Shown in pieces: positions 15,159 through 24,436 of a stretch of 64,000 nt of DNA. The translations under genes were made by a program, and so were the position numbers. Each line of letters begins with the position of its first letter. Within the stretch, counting starts at the first letter, position 1. The DNA comes from an uncultured Prevotella sp. (lineage in GTDB: Bacteria > Bacteroidota > Bacteroidia > Bacteroidales > Bacteroidaceae). The DNA lies in assembly GCA_944319915.1 (NCBI GenBank), contig CALUEY010000003.1, positions 62,001-126,000 of the forward strand, read 5' to 3'. Under the pieces are notes generated by a model. The model saw only the letters and a program-made list of their open reading frames with translations. It made no database searches and was not told the DNA's origin.

Positions 15159-17885
15159 ATGAAGAAACTGCTTTCATTGCCCCCCAACCTGGTGGGCTGT
15201 TTCCATGAGATAACGGGTGCCGACCCGCAGGAATACTTTTGCACCAACGACCCCGTGGGCCGCAAGCTCGGCAGCGGGGGCGGCACCACGTGGCTGCTCG
15301 AACGCTGCCACGAGGCGTGGGGCGACGGCCGCGACTTTGCCTCCTGGCTCGCTTCCGACCGCCGCATACTGCTCCATGCGGGCGGGCAGAGCCGCCGCCT
15401 GCCGGCCTATGCCCCTTCGGGCAAGATTCTTACGCCCATCCCCGTGTTCCGTTGGGAGAGGGGGCAGCGCCTGTCGCAGACGCTGCTCGACCTGCAGCTG
15501 CCGCTCTACGAGAGGCTCATGAGGCTTGCGCCAAGCTCCATCCACACCATGGTGGTGAGCGGCGACGTATATATCCGCGCCGCAGCTCAGCTGCCGCCCG
15601 TGCCTGATGCCGACGTGGTTTGCTACGGGCTGTGGCTCGATGCGTCGATAGCCAAGGACCACGGCGTGTTCGTCTGCGACCGGCGCACGCCTTCCGTGCT
15701 CAAGCAGATGCTGCAGAAACCGTCTGTCGGCACGCTTGCCGACCTGCTGCAGACCAGTTTCTACCTTACCGACATAGGCGTGTGGCTGCTCAGCGACCGC
15801 GCCGTGGAGCTGCTGCGCCGCCGCTCAAAGCGCGGCGCCGACACCGTTTGCTACGACCTCTACGGCGAGTTTGGTTGCTCGCTCGGCACCGACCCCGTCA
15901 TCGACGACCCCGAACTGCGCTCCCTCAAGGTGGCAGTGCTGCCCCTGCCCGGCGGCGAGTTCTATCATTTCGGTACGAGCGGTGAGATGATTTCGTCGAT
16001 GCTGGCCATACAGAACATTGTCAACGACCAGCGCGAAATAATGCACCACGGCCGCAAGCCCCACCCGTCGATATTCATACAGAACGCCGTCACCGACATA
16101 AAGATGACGGGCGACAACACCAACCTGTGGATAGAGAACAGCCACGTGGGCGCCGGCTGGACGCTGAGCCACGACAACATAGTGACAGGGGTTCCGCGCA
16201 ACGACTGGCATCTGAGCCTCGGCCCAGGCCAGTGCGTAGATGTGGTGCCGGTGGGAGAGACGGATTACGTGGTCCGTCCTTACCGTATCGACGACAAGTT
16301 TGCGGGCGAAGAGCAGCAACGCAGGCAGTTCCCGGTGGTCAGCGGCGTGGCCGAGATGGGCCGGGCGCTGGATTCCATGCTTGCCGGAGGGCCGGCCCCA
16401 GAGGGCCACAGGCTCATGAGCGCCGAGGAAATAAGCAACGAGGCCAACCTTAGGAGGCTCGTGGAGCAGCGCCGCAGCTTCCGCCGCGCCAACTGGCCCG
16501 CCCTCGCCGCCAACTACGAGCACAGCGTATTTTACCAGACCGACCTTGACGATGCTGCCCACGAGTATGCCCGCGAGGGGATATGCCTGCCCGCCCCGCT
16601 CCCTGCACAGGCTCCGCTCATGACACGGATTCACGATGCCATGTTCCGCTCGGAGGTGCTCCGGCTCACCGGGCGCGACGGCTCGGAGGAAGAAAGGCGC
16701 GCGTTCGGCCTCTTGCGTGAGGGCCTCACGGAGACCGTGTTGGCCGAGAAGCAGGAGCCGCGCCTGTCGGTTTACGCCGACCAGATAGTCTGGGCGCGCA
16801 GCCCCGTGCGCATCGACATCGCCGGAGGCTGGACCGACACGCCCCCGTTCTGCCTCATGGAGGGCGGCAATGTCATCAACCTTGCCATAGAACTCAACGG
16901 CCAACCGCCGCTGCAGACATACATCCGCCCGTGCCGAGAGCACCATATAGTGCTGCGGAGCATCGACCTCGGCGCAGTGGAAGTGGTGGAGACGTATGAG
17001 CAGCTGGCCGACTTCATGCACGTGGGCAGCCCCTTCTCCATACCCAAGGCGGCACTGGTGCTTGCCGGTTTCCAGCCCGGCTTCAGCTCGGAGCGCCACG
17101 CCTCGCTGCGCGACCAGCTCACGGCCTTTGGCTGCGGCATGGAGCTGACGCTGCTGTCGGCCATCCCCGCAGGCAGCGGACTGGGCACGAGCAGCATCCT
17201 TGCGGCCACGGTGCTCGGCGCGGTGAGCGACTTCTGCTCGCTGGCTTGGGACAAAAACGAGATTGGCCGCCGCACGCTCGTGCTCGAGCAGCTGCTTACC
17301 ACCGGAGGCGGGTGGCAAGACCAGTATGGCGGCGTGCACGGCGGCGTGAAGCTGCTGCAGACGGGCCGGGGCTTCGACCAAAGCCCGTTGGTGCGCTGGC
17401 TGCCCGACGACGTGTACACTCAGGCCGACTGTGCCGGCTGCCACCTGCTCTACTACACTGGCATAACGCGCACGGCAAAGAGCATACTGGCCGAGATCGT
17501 GCGCCGGATGTTCCTCAACAGCAACTCGCAACTGGCACTGCTGCGCGAGATGAAGGCCCACACCATGGCCATGTATGAGGCCCTGCAGCGGCGCGACTTC
17601 CGCCAGACAGGCCTGCTGATGCGCGAGACGTGGCGGCAGAACCAGGCCCTCGACAGCGGCACAAACCCCGCCGAGGTGAAGCGGCTCACCGACCTCGTGG
17701 ACGACCTCTGCCTCGGCTACAAGTTGCCGGGGGCCGGGGGCGGTGGCTATCTCTACATGATGGCCAAGGACCCCGAGGCGGCTGCGCGGATAAGGCAGGT
17801 GCTCGGCGAGAACAGGATGAACGCCAACGCCCGCTTCGTAGACATGACCTTGAGCAAGGCTGGCTTGCAGGTGAGCCGCAGTTGA
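15159..17885 (+). CDS. fkp: Bifunctional L-fucokinase/GDP-fucose pyrophosphorylase
   Basis: Fkp phosphorylates L-fucose and joins it to GMP to make GDP-L-fucose, the donor for fucosylated capsule and surface glycoproteins in Bacteroidales. The 908-residue protein has the N-terminal pyrophosphorylase half (LGSGGGTTWLLE near residue 45, HAGGQSRRLPAYAP near residue 80) and a C-terminal GHMP kinase half (SPVRIDIAGGWTDTPPF near residue 548, the ATP loop PAGSGLGTSSI near residue 670, and GAGGGGYLYM near 857). Length is slightly below the 949 residues of the Bacteroides fragilis enzyme. The 76-bp gap after the Rpn gene has no good TAnnTTTG box, so it may be read through from that gene. Confidence 0.95.
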   Translation: MKKLLSLPPNLVGCFHEITGADPQEYFCTNDPVGRKLGSGGGTTWLLERCHEAWGDGRDFASWLASDRRILLHAGGQSRRLPAYAPSGKILTPIPVFRWERGQRLSQTLLDLQLPLYERLMRLAPSSIHTMVVSGDVYIRAAAQLPPVPDADVVCYGLWLDASIAKDHGVFVCDRRTPSVLKQMLQKPSVGTLADLLQTSFYLTDIGVWLLSDRAVELLRRRSKRGADTVCYDLYGEFGCSLGTDPVIDDPELRSLKVAVLPLPGGEFYHFGTSGEMISSMLAIQNIVNDQREIMHHGRKPHPSIFIQNAVTDIKMTGDNTNLWIENSHVGAGWTLSHDNIVTGVPRNDWHLSLGPGQCVDVVPVGETDYVVRPYRIDDKFAGEEQQRRQFPVVSGVAEMGRALDSMLAGGPAPEGHRLMSAEEISNEANLRRLVEQRRSFRRANWPALAANYEHSVFYQTDLDDAAHEYAREGICLPAPLPAQAPLMTRIHDAMFRSEVLRLTGRDGSEEERRAFGLLREGLTETVLAEKQEPRLSVYADQIVWARSPVRIDIAGGWTDTPPFCLMEGGNVINLAIELNGQPPLQTYIRPCREHHIVLRSIDLGAVEVVETYEQLADFMHVGSPFSIPKAALVLAGFQPGFSSERHASLRDQLTAFGCGMELTLLSAIPAGSGLGTSSILAATVLGAVSDFCSLAWDKNEIGRRTLVLEQLLTTGGGWQDQYGGVHGGVKLLQTGRGFDQSPLVRWLPDDVYTQADCAGCHLLYYTGITRTAKSILAEIVRRMFLNSNSQLALLREMKAHTMAMYEALQRRDFRQTGLLMRETWRQNQALDSGTNPAEVKRLTDLVDDLCLGYKLPGAGGGGYLYMMAKDPEAAARIRQVLGENRMNANARFVDMTLSKAGLQVSRS

Positions 17886-17946
17886 GGCTGGTAAAAATGC
17901 TTACAAAGGTGGATATGTGCGCCTGCACCCGCGCCTTTGCATTGCC

Positions 17947-18007
17947 GAACGGCCTGTTTCGCACCGCAAAACCATGCGTTTTGTCGCGCGAAACAGGCCG
18001 TTTTGCG
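17947..18007. repeat. Large hairpin repeat of the CCGTTT family, likely fkp terminator
   Basis: CGGCCTGTTTCGC (17950-17962) pairs perfectly with 17988-18000, and the interior again pairs as CGCAAAAC with GTTTTG, giving a long near-continuous hairpin about 65 nt after the fkp stop. It is followed by TTTTGCG. The arms match repeats at 10414, 30054 and 63680. Confidence 0.6.
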
Positions 18008-18090
18008 TTGCGGAAACGCCCTTGCGGCTAACTGCTTGGGTGTCAGCAGCTTGCGCGGGCAAGGCCAGCGGGGTGCGTAATAGGAATTTC

Positions 18091-18295
18091 TTTTACCCCG
18101 AATCGGTTGTTAGACTTCACTCAGGTTTCGTGCTGCTGCCAGACAGATTGCTTTCCGCTTTTGTCGAAGATGTAGCGGGCTACATCGAGAAAAAGCGGGA
18201 AGCAAGCAGGCGGCAGCAGTGCGGAAGATGGGTGGAGAGTCAACAAACGGTGTTATGTGTGTGGTTGACGTTCTAACGACCGATTTGGGTTTACC
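18091..18295. repeat. 205-bp imperfect palindrome, possible miniature inverted-repeat element
   Basis: The segment folds back on itself along nearly its full length. Outer ends: CGAATCGGTTGTTAGAC (18099-18115) against the complement of CTAACGACCGATTTGGG (18273-18289). Inner arms: 18128-18176 against 18179-18222, sharing CTGCTGCC, TTGCTT, CCGCTTTT and TGTAGC with a 2-nt loop around 18177. The ends mostly match with a few mismatches. No open frame lies inside. It occupies the spacer upstream of the GSCFA gene. Confidence 0.6.
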
Positions 18296-18376
18296 CATCG
18301 GCGGCTTGCCGCTTTGGCCACATCGCTTGCGGCAGCCGTCATTCATGACGAAAACTAACGGATAGAGAATTGAAAA

Positions 18377-19177
18377 ATGGACTTCAGGACAATAGTTGAC
18401 GTGCCGCGCCCCGGCTTCGAGATAGGGCCGCAGGAGCGCATACTGTGCGTAGGCTCGTGCTTTGCCGACAGCATTGGACGGCGGTTTTCGGAAGAAAAGT
18501 TCCGCGCCACGGTCAATCCATTCGGCGTGATGTACAATCCGGCGAGCATACTGCACACCGTTGAGCGCACCGACTGCGCCCCGCGCGTGGCCTTCCTTAC
18601 GCTCGGCACAAACCACGTTTACATACTCAACGAGACGGGCGAGATAGTGGACAACTGCCGCAAGCGGCCCCAAAGGCTCTTCACCGAGCGCGAGCTTATG
18701 GTGGACGAATGTGTCGGCTATTTGCATAAGGCCGTCGACGTGCTTGCCCGGCGCGACCCCGAGGTGCGCGTGGTGCTCACCGTGAGCCCCATACGCTATG
18801 CCAAGTACGGCTATCACGCCAGCCAGCTCTCAAAGGCCACGCTGCTCATGGCGGCCGACCGCTTGGTGAAGGCCGACCCGCGCTGCGCTTACTTCCCCGC
18901 CTACGAGATAGTGCTCGACGAGCTGCGCGACTACCGCTTCTATGCCCCCGACATGCTCCACCCCTCGCAGCAGGCCGTCGACTACATTTGGGAACGCCTG
19001 GCCGAGGCTTACTTCAGCCCTGCAGCCCGCCGCTTTGTCGAGGAGTGGAGACCCATAAAGGAGGCACTGGGCCATCGCCCGTTCAACCCCGAAAGCGATG
19101 AGTACAAGGCTTTCATGCAGAAAACGCAGGAGCGGCTGGCCGCGCTCAAGGCCCGCTATCCGCTGATGGAAGGCTGA
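18377..19177 (+). CDS. GSCFA domain protein, SGNH-hydrolase-like
   Basis: A 266-residue protein with the name-giving motif at residues 26-30 in LCVGSCFADS. The serine of GSCFA and the later DMLHPSQQAV (Asp-x-x-His) correspond to blocks I and V of the SGNH/GDSL hydrolase fold, so an esterase or acyl-transfer role is plausible; no substrate is known. There is no signal peptide, so it is probably cytoplasmic. In Bacteroidales a GSCFA gene is commonly found directly upstream of the MurF-alanine racemase fusion, as here, hinting at a cell-envelope role. The upstream spacer holds the 205-bp palindrome and no clear TAnnTTTG box near the start. Confidence 0.85.
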   Translation: MDFRTIVDVPRPGFEIGPQERILCVGSCFADSIGRRFSEEKFRATVNPFGVMYNPASILHTVERTDCAPRVAFLTLGTNHVYILNETGEIVDNCRKRPQRLFTERELMVDECVGYLHKAVDVLARRDPEVRVVLTVSPIRYAKYGYHASQLSKATLLMAADRLVKADPRCAYFPAYEIVLDELRDYRFYAPDMLHPSQQAVDYIWERLAEAYFSPAARRFVEEWRPIKEALGHRPFNPESDEYKAFMQKTQERLAALKARYPLMEG

Positions 19178-19227
19178 AGTGGCGTGAGATTGGATTTACT
19201 TTGGCGATAAAAAACGCGTCAAACCTT

Positions 19228-19257
19228 TTGTCTTTCGCTCTATTTGCAATACCTTTG
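19228..19257 (+). promoter_or_regulatory. Promoter upstream of murF-alr
   Basis: TTG (19228-19230), 19-nt spacer, TACCTTTG (19250-19257): a textbook Bacteroidetes promoter, about 105 nt upstream of the start. Confidence 0.65.
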
Positions 19258-19315
19258 CAGAAAATAAGCTGCGTTCGGGTAATTGTGGGCAAGCTCACTT
19301 CCCGCTCGCTTGCAT

Positions 19316-19323
19316 TACCTTTG
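19316..19323 (+). promoter_or_regulatory. Second promoter -7 element upstream of murF-alr
   Basis: TACCTTTG again at 19316-19323, in a similar sequence context (TTGCATTACCTTTGCA), 40 nt before the ATG. No TTG -33 box at the standard distance, so it may be a secondary start. Confidence 0.45.
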
Positions 19324-19363
19324 CATTGCAAATGCTGCGCCACGGCGCATAAACAAGACAACG

Positions 19364-21835
19364 ATGAAGTATTCAATCGAAAAAGTCACCACGCTCATTG
19401 GGGCGCGGCGCATCGGCGAGGCCGATGCCAGCATAGGGTGGCTGCTCACCGACAGCCGCTCGCTCTGTTTCCCTGAAGAAACCCTTTTCTTCGCCTTGCG
19501 CTCCGAGCGCAACGATGGCCACCGCTACATACCTGAGCTTTACCGCCGCGGCGTGCGCAACTTCGTGGTGAGCAGCCTGCCGGAAAACGTGTCGGATTAT
19601 GCCGGGGCAAACTTCCTCAAGGTGGTCGACACGCTCGAAGCGCTGCAGCGCCTGGCCGAACGCCACCGCGACGAGTTTTCCATACCTGTGGTGGGCATCA
19701 CCGGGTCTAACGGCAAGACGATGGTGAAGGAGTGGCTCTACCAGCTGCTCTCGCCGCAGATGGTGGTCACCCGCTCGCCCAAGAGCTACAATTCGCAGAT
19801 AGGCGTGCCGCTCTCGGTGTGGCTGCTCGGCGAGCAAACCAACGTGGCGCTCTTCGAGGCGGGCATAAGCCGCCCCGGCGAGATGCAGGCCCTGCGCGAC
19901 ATCATACAGCCCACCATCGGCGTGCTCACGTCGCTCGGCGCGGCCCACCAGGAGAACTTCCGCTCCTTGGAGGAGAAATGCTGGGAGAAGCTGGCGCTGT
20001 TCCACGATGCCCGCGTGGTGGTTTACGACTCTGACAACGAGACCGTGAGCCGCTGCCTGCGCAAGTCGGGCTTCGCCGGCGAGAAGATAGGGTGGAGCCG
20101 CCATCGCCGCAGCGCGGCCTTCTTCGTGGCGTCGGTTGAGGCCGAGGGCACCACCTCAACAATACATTACATATATAAAGGCGCGGAAGGCAGCTACCGA
20201 CTGCCATTCATCGACGACGCCTCGCTCGGCTGCTCGTTCGCCTGCGCCTGCGTTGCGCTCCGTCTCGGGGTGCAGCCCGAGGCCCTTGCCGCCCGAATGG
20301 AGTCGCTGGAGCCTGTGGCCATGCGCCTTGAGGTGAAGGAGGGGCAGCGCGGCTGCACGCTCATCAACGACTCTTACAACTCCGACATCAACTCGCTCGA
20401 CATCGCGCTCGACTTCATGAACCGCCGCCCCGACCAGCTGGGGCGCCGCCGCACGCTCATACTGAGCGACATCTACCAAAGCGGCGAGAGGCCCGAGCGG
20501 CTCTATGCCGAGGTGGGCGAGCTGGCGGCAAAGCGCGGCGTGGGCAAGCTCATAGGCATAGGCCCAGACATCTCGGCCCAGGCCGGCGTCATAGCCGTGG
20601 CCGAGAAGCACTTCTTCGCCAGCGTAGACAGCTTCGTGGGCAGCCCCGTGTTCCGCTCGCTGCGCGATGAGGTCATCCTCATCAAAGGCTCGCGGGCGTT
20701 CGGCTTCGACCGCCTTACGGAACTGCTGGAGCAGAAAGTGCACGAGACCATACTCGAGGTGAACCTCAATGCCCTCGTGGCCAACCTCAACTTCTACCGC
20801 TCTTTCCTGAAGCCCGATACGAAGATGGTGTGCATGGTGAAGGCCGATGCATACGGCGCGGGGGCCGTGGAGGTGGCCAAGACGCTGCAAGACCACCGCG
20901 TTGACTACCTCGCGGTGGCCGTGGCCGACGAGGGGGTGACCCTCCGCAAGAACGGAATCACCACCAACATCATGATAATGAACCCCGAGATGACGGCTTT
21001 CAAGGCCATGTTCGACTACGACCTGGAGCCTGAGGTGTACAGCTTCCGCCTCATGGACGCGCTCATACGAGCCGCCGAGAAGGAGGGCATAACCAATTAC
21101 CCGGTGCACATAAAGCTCGACACGGGCATGCACCGACTCGGATTTGACCCCGGGAAAGACATCGACGAGGTGATAAGCCGCCTGAAACGCCAGAACGCCA
21201 TCATCCCCCGGTCGGTGTTCTCGCACTTCGTAGGCTCCGACAGCGACGACTTCGACAGCTTCTCGGCCATGCAGTTCAACCTCTTCGACGAGGCCAGCCG
21301 CAAGCTCCAGGCCGCCTTCGACCACAAGATACTGCGCCACATTGACAACTCCGCGGGCATTGAGCACTTCCCGGAGCGGCAGCTCGACATGTGCCGCCTG
21401 GGCCTCGGGCTTTACGGCATCGACAGCCGCGACAACCGGATAATAAACAACGTATGCACCCTCAAGACCACCATACTGCAGCTCCGCCGCGTGCCTAAGG
21501 AGGAAACAGTGGGCTACAGCCGCAAGGGCCGCCTCACACGCGACAGCGTGATAGCCGCCATCCCCATAGGATATGCCGACGGGCTGAACCGCCACCTGGG
21601 CTGCGGCCACTGCCATTGCCTCGTAAACGGGCTGCCGGCACCCTACGTAGGCAACATCTGCATGGACGTGGCGATGATCGACGTCACCGATATTGACTGC
21701 CGCGAGGGCGACTCCGTGGAGATCTTCGGCGACCACCTGCCCGTCACCGTGCTCTCCGACGCGCTCGGCACTATACCATACGAGGTGCTCACGAGCGTCA
21801 GCAGCCGCGTGAAGAAGGTTTATTTCCAAGATTGA
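19364..21835 (+). CDS. murF-alr: MurF ligase-alanine racemase fusion
   Basis: An 823-residue bifunctional peptidoglycan enzyme. The N-terminal half is MurF, which adds D-Ala-D-Ala to UDP-MurNAc-tripeptide, with the ATP loop VVGITGSNGKTMVKEW near residues 109-124 and NDSYNSDINSLDIAL. The C-terminal half is alanine racemase, with the PLP-lysine in MVKADAYGAG near residue 492, VGYSRKG, IPIGYADGL and NICMDVAMIDV. This fusion is known in Bacteroidetes and couples D-alanine supply to its use. The ATG at 19364 is chosen because the open frame upstream (from 19283) overlaps the two promoters and lacks homologous sequence. Confidence 0.94.
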   Translation: MKYSIEKVTTLIGARRIGEADASIGWLLTDSRSLCFPEETLFFALRSERNDGHRYIPELYRRGVRNFVVSSLPENVSDYAGANFLKVVDTLEALQRLAERHRDEFSIPVVGITGSNGKTMVKEWLYQLLSPQMVVTRSPKSYNSQIGVPLSVWLLGEQTNVALFEAGISRPGEMQALRDIIQPTIGVLTSLGAAHQENFRSLEEKCWEKLALFHDARVVVYDSDNETVSRCLRKSGFAGEKIGWSRHRRSAAFFVASVEAEGTTSTIHYIYKGAEGSYRLPFIDDASLGCSFACACVALRLGVQPEALAARMESLEPVAMRLEVKEGQRGCTLINDSYNSDINSLDIALDFMNRRPDQLGRRRTLILSDIYQSGERPERLYAEVGELAAKRGVGKLIGIGPDISAQAGVIAVAEKHFFASVDSFVGSPVFRSLRDEVILIKGSRAFGFDRLTELLEQKVHETILEVNLNALVANLNFYRSFLKPDTKMVCMVKADAYGAGAVEVAKTLQDHRVDYLAVAVADEGVTLRKNGITTNIMIMNPEMTAFKAMFDYDLEPEVYSFRLMDALIRAAEKEGITNYPVHIKLDTGMHRLGFDPGKDIDEVISRLKRQNAIIPRSVFSHFVGSDSDDFDSFSAMQFNLFDEASRKLQAAFDHKILRHIDNSAGIEHFPERQLDMCRLGLGLYGIDSRDNRIINNVCTLKTTILQLRRVPKEETVGYSRKGRLTRDSVIAAIPIGYADGLNRHLGCGHCHCLVNGLPAPYVGNICMDVAMIDVTDIDCREGDSVEIFGDHLPVTVLSDALGTIPYEVLTSVSSRVKKVYFQD

Positions 21836-21930
21836 AACAAGCGCGCTTGGCTCCGAGGCGCGCCTCAACGGCAGGCAAAACCGCCCAATGCGGCCTGCCG
21901 ACTGATTATGTTATAACTTAAAATTTAATG

Positions 21931-21968
21931 GATGCCGCATCGTTAAACTAATTTAACGATGCGGCATC
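21931..21968 (+). terminator. Hairpin terminator after murF-alr
   Basis: A perfect 17-bp stem GATGCCGCATCGTTAAA (21931-21947) with 21952-21968 and a 4-nt loop, followed by an AT-rich stretch with TTTTAAAT. A second hairpin (CGGCAGGC at 21869-21876 with 21893-21900) precedes it. Confidence 0.75.
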
Positions 21969-21989
21969 TGCATTTTAAATAAAAAACAG

Positions 21990-21997
21990 TAACTTTG
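21990..21997 (+). promoter_or_regulatory. MFS transporter promoter -7 element
   Basis: TAACTTTG, 57 nt upstream of the ATG at 22055, immediately after the preceding terminator. Confidence 0.55.
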
Positions 21998-22054
21998 CGC
22001 GTAAGTTACTTTTCGGTATCTACCAGACAATAAATAAAAACTAATTAATAGCTA

Positions 22055-23506
22055 ATGAATTCTATCCAAACTACCAAGATGACCAATTTCCGTTGGGTCA
22101 TTTGTGCTTTGCTTTTCTGCGCAACGACAGTAAACTACCTCGACAGGCAGGTGCTCTCGCTCACGTGGAAAGACTTCATAGCACCAGAGTTCCACTGGAA
22201 TGATTCCGACTACGGCACCATTACCGGTTTCTTCTCAATTTTTTACGCTGTCGCCTGCCTCTTTGCCGGCAAGTTTGTCGACTGGATGGGCATCAAGAAA
22301 GGATACCTTTGGGCCATCTTCATCTGGTCATTGGGCGCCTGCCTGCACGCCGGTTGCGGTTGGGTTACGATGAAAGTAGAGGGCCTCGACTCCGTTGCCG
22401 CCCTGCGTGCCGTTGAGGCTGGCAGCGCAGTGGCAGTGGCCATAGCCACCCTGAGCGTGTGGCTGTTCCTCGTTTGCCGCGCAATCCTGGCGCTTGGCGA
22501 GGCAGGTAACTTCCCCGCCGCCATCAAGGTTACGGCCGAGTATTTCCCGAAGAAAGACCGTGCTTTCGCCACTTCGATATTCAATGCGGGCGCTTCCGTT
22601 GGCGCATTGGCAGCCCCTCTTACCATCCCTGTGCTCGCCAAGCACTTCGGTTGGGAGATGGCTTTCATCATAATCGGTGCCATCGGCTTTGTATGGATGT
22701 TCTTCTGGGCTCACCTTTACGAGAAGCCTGAGAAGTCGAAGTACGTGAACAAGGCTGAGCTTATATATGTAAACCAAGACGAGGAAGACGAGACTAAGCC
22801 TGCAGAAGAGGCAAAGGTAGAGAAGACCATACCGTTCTTGCAGTGCTTCAAGTACAAGCAGACATGGTCGTTCGTGGTGGGCAAGTTCTTCACCGACGGC
22901 GTTTGGTGGTTCTACCTGTTCTGGGCTCCGGCCTATTTCTCCGACCAGTTCGGTTACGCATCGTCCACGCCGATGGGCATGGCGCTTATCTTCGTGCTCT
23001 ATCTCATCGTTACCGTGCTGTCTATTTATGGCGGTTACCTGCCCAAGCTGTTCGTGGAGAAGAAGGGAATGGGCCCATACGCAGGCCGTATGCTTGCCAT
23101 GCTGATATTTGCTTTCTTCCCGCTGTTCGCCCTGTTCGCACAGCCGTTGGGCGCATACTCTGCATGGTTCCCCGCAATAATCATCGGTCTTGCAGGTGCA
23201 GGCCACCAGGCATGGTCGGCCAACTTGTTCTCAACCATAGGTGATATGTTCCCCAAGTCCACCATTGCAACCATCACCGGAATAGGTGCAATGGCCGGAG
23301 GCATTGGCTCGCTGCTCATCAACAAGGGCGCAGGCTCGCTGTTCACATACGCCGAGACAATGGGCGACTCGTTCAGCTTCATCGGCTTCGAGGGCAAGCC
23401 CGCCGGCTACATGATTATCTTCTGCATCTGTGCTGTTGCATACTTGCTGGCTTGGATCATCATGAAGACCCTCGTTCCGAAGTACAAGCCCATCATCGTT
23501 GACTGA
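22055..23506 (+). CDS. MFS transporter, hexuronate (ExuT/ACS) type
   Basis: A 483-residue permease with about 12 membrane helices. Helix 1 with the NYLDRQVLSLTW motif, followed by FHWNDSDYGTITGFFSIFYA, and the GEAGNFPAAIKVTAEYFPKKDRA segment are characteristic of the anion:cation symporter branch that includes the hexuronate permease ExuT. A charged cytoplasmic loop rich in Glu/Lys (residues 237-268) separates the two halves, and two extended Ala/Val-rich stretches near residue 120 are insertions relative to the E. coli protein. Substrate is probably galacturonate/glucuronate or a related sugar acid, but no catabolic gene is adjacent. It has its own promoter and a strong terminator. Confidence 0.8.
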   Translation: MNSIQTTKMTNFRWVICALLFCATTVNYLDRQVLSLTWKDFIAPEFHWNDSDYGTITGFFSIFYAVACLFAGKFVDWMGIKKGYLWAIFIWSLGACLHAGCGWVTMKVEGLDSVAALRAVEAGSAVAVAIATLSVWLFLVCRAILALGEAGNFPAAIKVTAEYFPKKDRAFATSIFNAGASVGALAAPLTIPVLAKHFGWEMAFIIIGAIGFVWMFFWAHLYEKPEKSKYVNKAELIYVNQDEEDETKPAEEAKVEKTIPFLQCFKYKQTWSFVVGKFFTDGVWWFYLFWAPAYFSDQFGYASSTPMGMALIFVLYLIVTVLSIYGGYLPKLFVEKKGMGPYAGRMLAMLIFAFFPLFALFAQPLGAYSAWFPAIIIGLAGAGHQAWSANLFSTIGDMFPKSTIATITGIGAMAGGIGSLLINKGAGSLFTYAETMGDSFSFIGFEGKPAGYMIIFCICAVAYLLAWIIMKTLVPKYKPIIVD

Positions 23507-23539
23507 CCGTTACGCCGCCCAGCGGCCACTGCATAAATC

Positions 23540-23582
23540 AAACGGAAAGGCCTCCCACGCTTGGTGGGAGGCCTTTCCGTTT
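23540..23582. terminator. Hairpin terminator between MFS gene and nitroreductase
   Basis: A perfect 19-bp stem (23540-23558 with 23564-23582) and a 5-nt loop, starting AAACGGAAAGGCC and ending in CCTTTCCGTTT. It serves the MFS gene and may also stop the convergent nitroreductase transcript. Confidence 0.8.
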
Positions 23583-23698
23583 GGCTTTCAATGATGTTTC
23601 CCTTGCCTTGCAGGTATGGAATCTTTGCGCTTCTTTGCGCAGCCTTTGCTTTCTTGGCTTTCGGCCCTTTTACAGTTAAACCCTAACGGCGATTTGGG

Positions 23699-24436
23699 TT
23701 AAATGAATTTTTGCCTCTTCAGGGCTTCGAGCATTCCTGCCGACATGGCCTCGCAGTCCTTCTTGGTGTAGCGGATGTCGGTGAATATCTGCGCGAGCGT
23801 TTCTTTGTGGTTGATTTCGCAGAAGTGCTTGTTTTCCTCCAGGGCCTCCTTGTAGGCATAGAGCCTGTCGATGTCGGCCGGCGAATAGTTGTGGTAAGCT
23901 TCCTGGTGGACAAAGGCTTCGGTCGTAAGTCGGTCGGAGAGGGGAGGGTTCTCGGCTGGCCAGCCCACGGTGAGCGTTGCCACGGGCATCACAAGCTCTG
24001 GCAGCGAGAGCGCGTCGATTATCATCTGCGGCATGTAGACGGTCGTGCCGAGGTAGCATAGGCCGAGCCCGGCCTCCTCGGCCAGGTTGCAGAACGTCTG
24101 CGTATAGAGCAGCGCGTCGGTGGCGGCGTTGATGAACGAGAGGAAGTTGTCGTATCCTGGCTCGGCCTTGCGGCAGCGGCACCACGTGGAAGTGCGGTTG
24201 TAGTCGGCGCAGATGGTGAGCACCACCGGGGCCTCGGTCACCATCGGCTGGTTGAAATGAGCCGGGGCGAGCCTTTCCTTGCCCTCCTTTGAGCGCGTCA
24301 CCACCACGCTGTACAGTTGCAGGTTGCCCATGGTCTGCGTGCGCGAAGCCTCGCTGAGCAGCCTGCCAAGCAGTTCCTCGCTTACTTCCTTGTCTGAATA
24401 CTTGCGGATAGTCCGCCGTGTGTTTATTGTCTCCAT
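23699..24436 (-). CDS. Nitroreductase family FMN oxidoreductase
   Basis: A 245-residue NfsA/FRP-like flavoprotein. The N-terminus METINTRRTIRKYSDKEVSE carries the family FMN-phosphate-binding RRTIRKY; later motifs are QTMGNLQLYSVVV, the CYLGTTVYMPQMIIDALSLP segment around the isoalloxazine site, and VGWPAENPPLSDRL. The family reduces nitro compounds, quinones or flavins with NAD(P)H; the physiological substrate cannot be told. A near-start codon extends the frame to 24463, but a TAATTTTG -7 box at 24461-24468 means transcription begins after it, so ATG 24436 is used. Confidence 0.88.
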   Translation of the reverse strand: METINTRRTIRKYSDKEVSEELLGRLLSEASRTQTMGNLQLYSVVVTRSKEGKERLAPAHFNQPMVTEAPVVLTICADYNRTSTWCRCRKAEPGYDNFLSFINAATDALLYTQTFCNLAEEAGLGLCYLGTTVYMPQMIIDALSLPELVMPVATLTVGWPAENPPLSDRLTTEAFVHQEAYHNYSPADIDRLYAYKEALEENKHFCEINHKETLAQIFTDIRYTKKDCEAMSAGMLEALKRQKFI

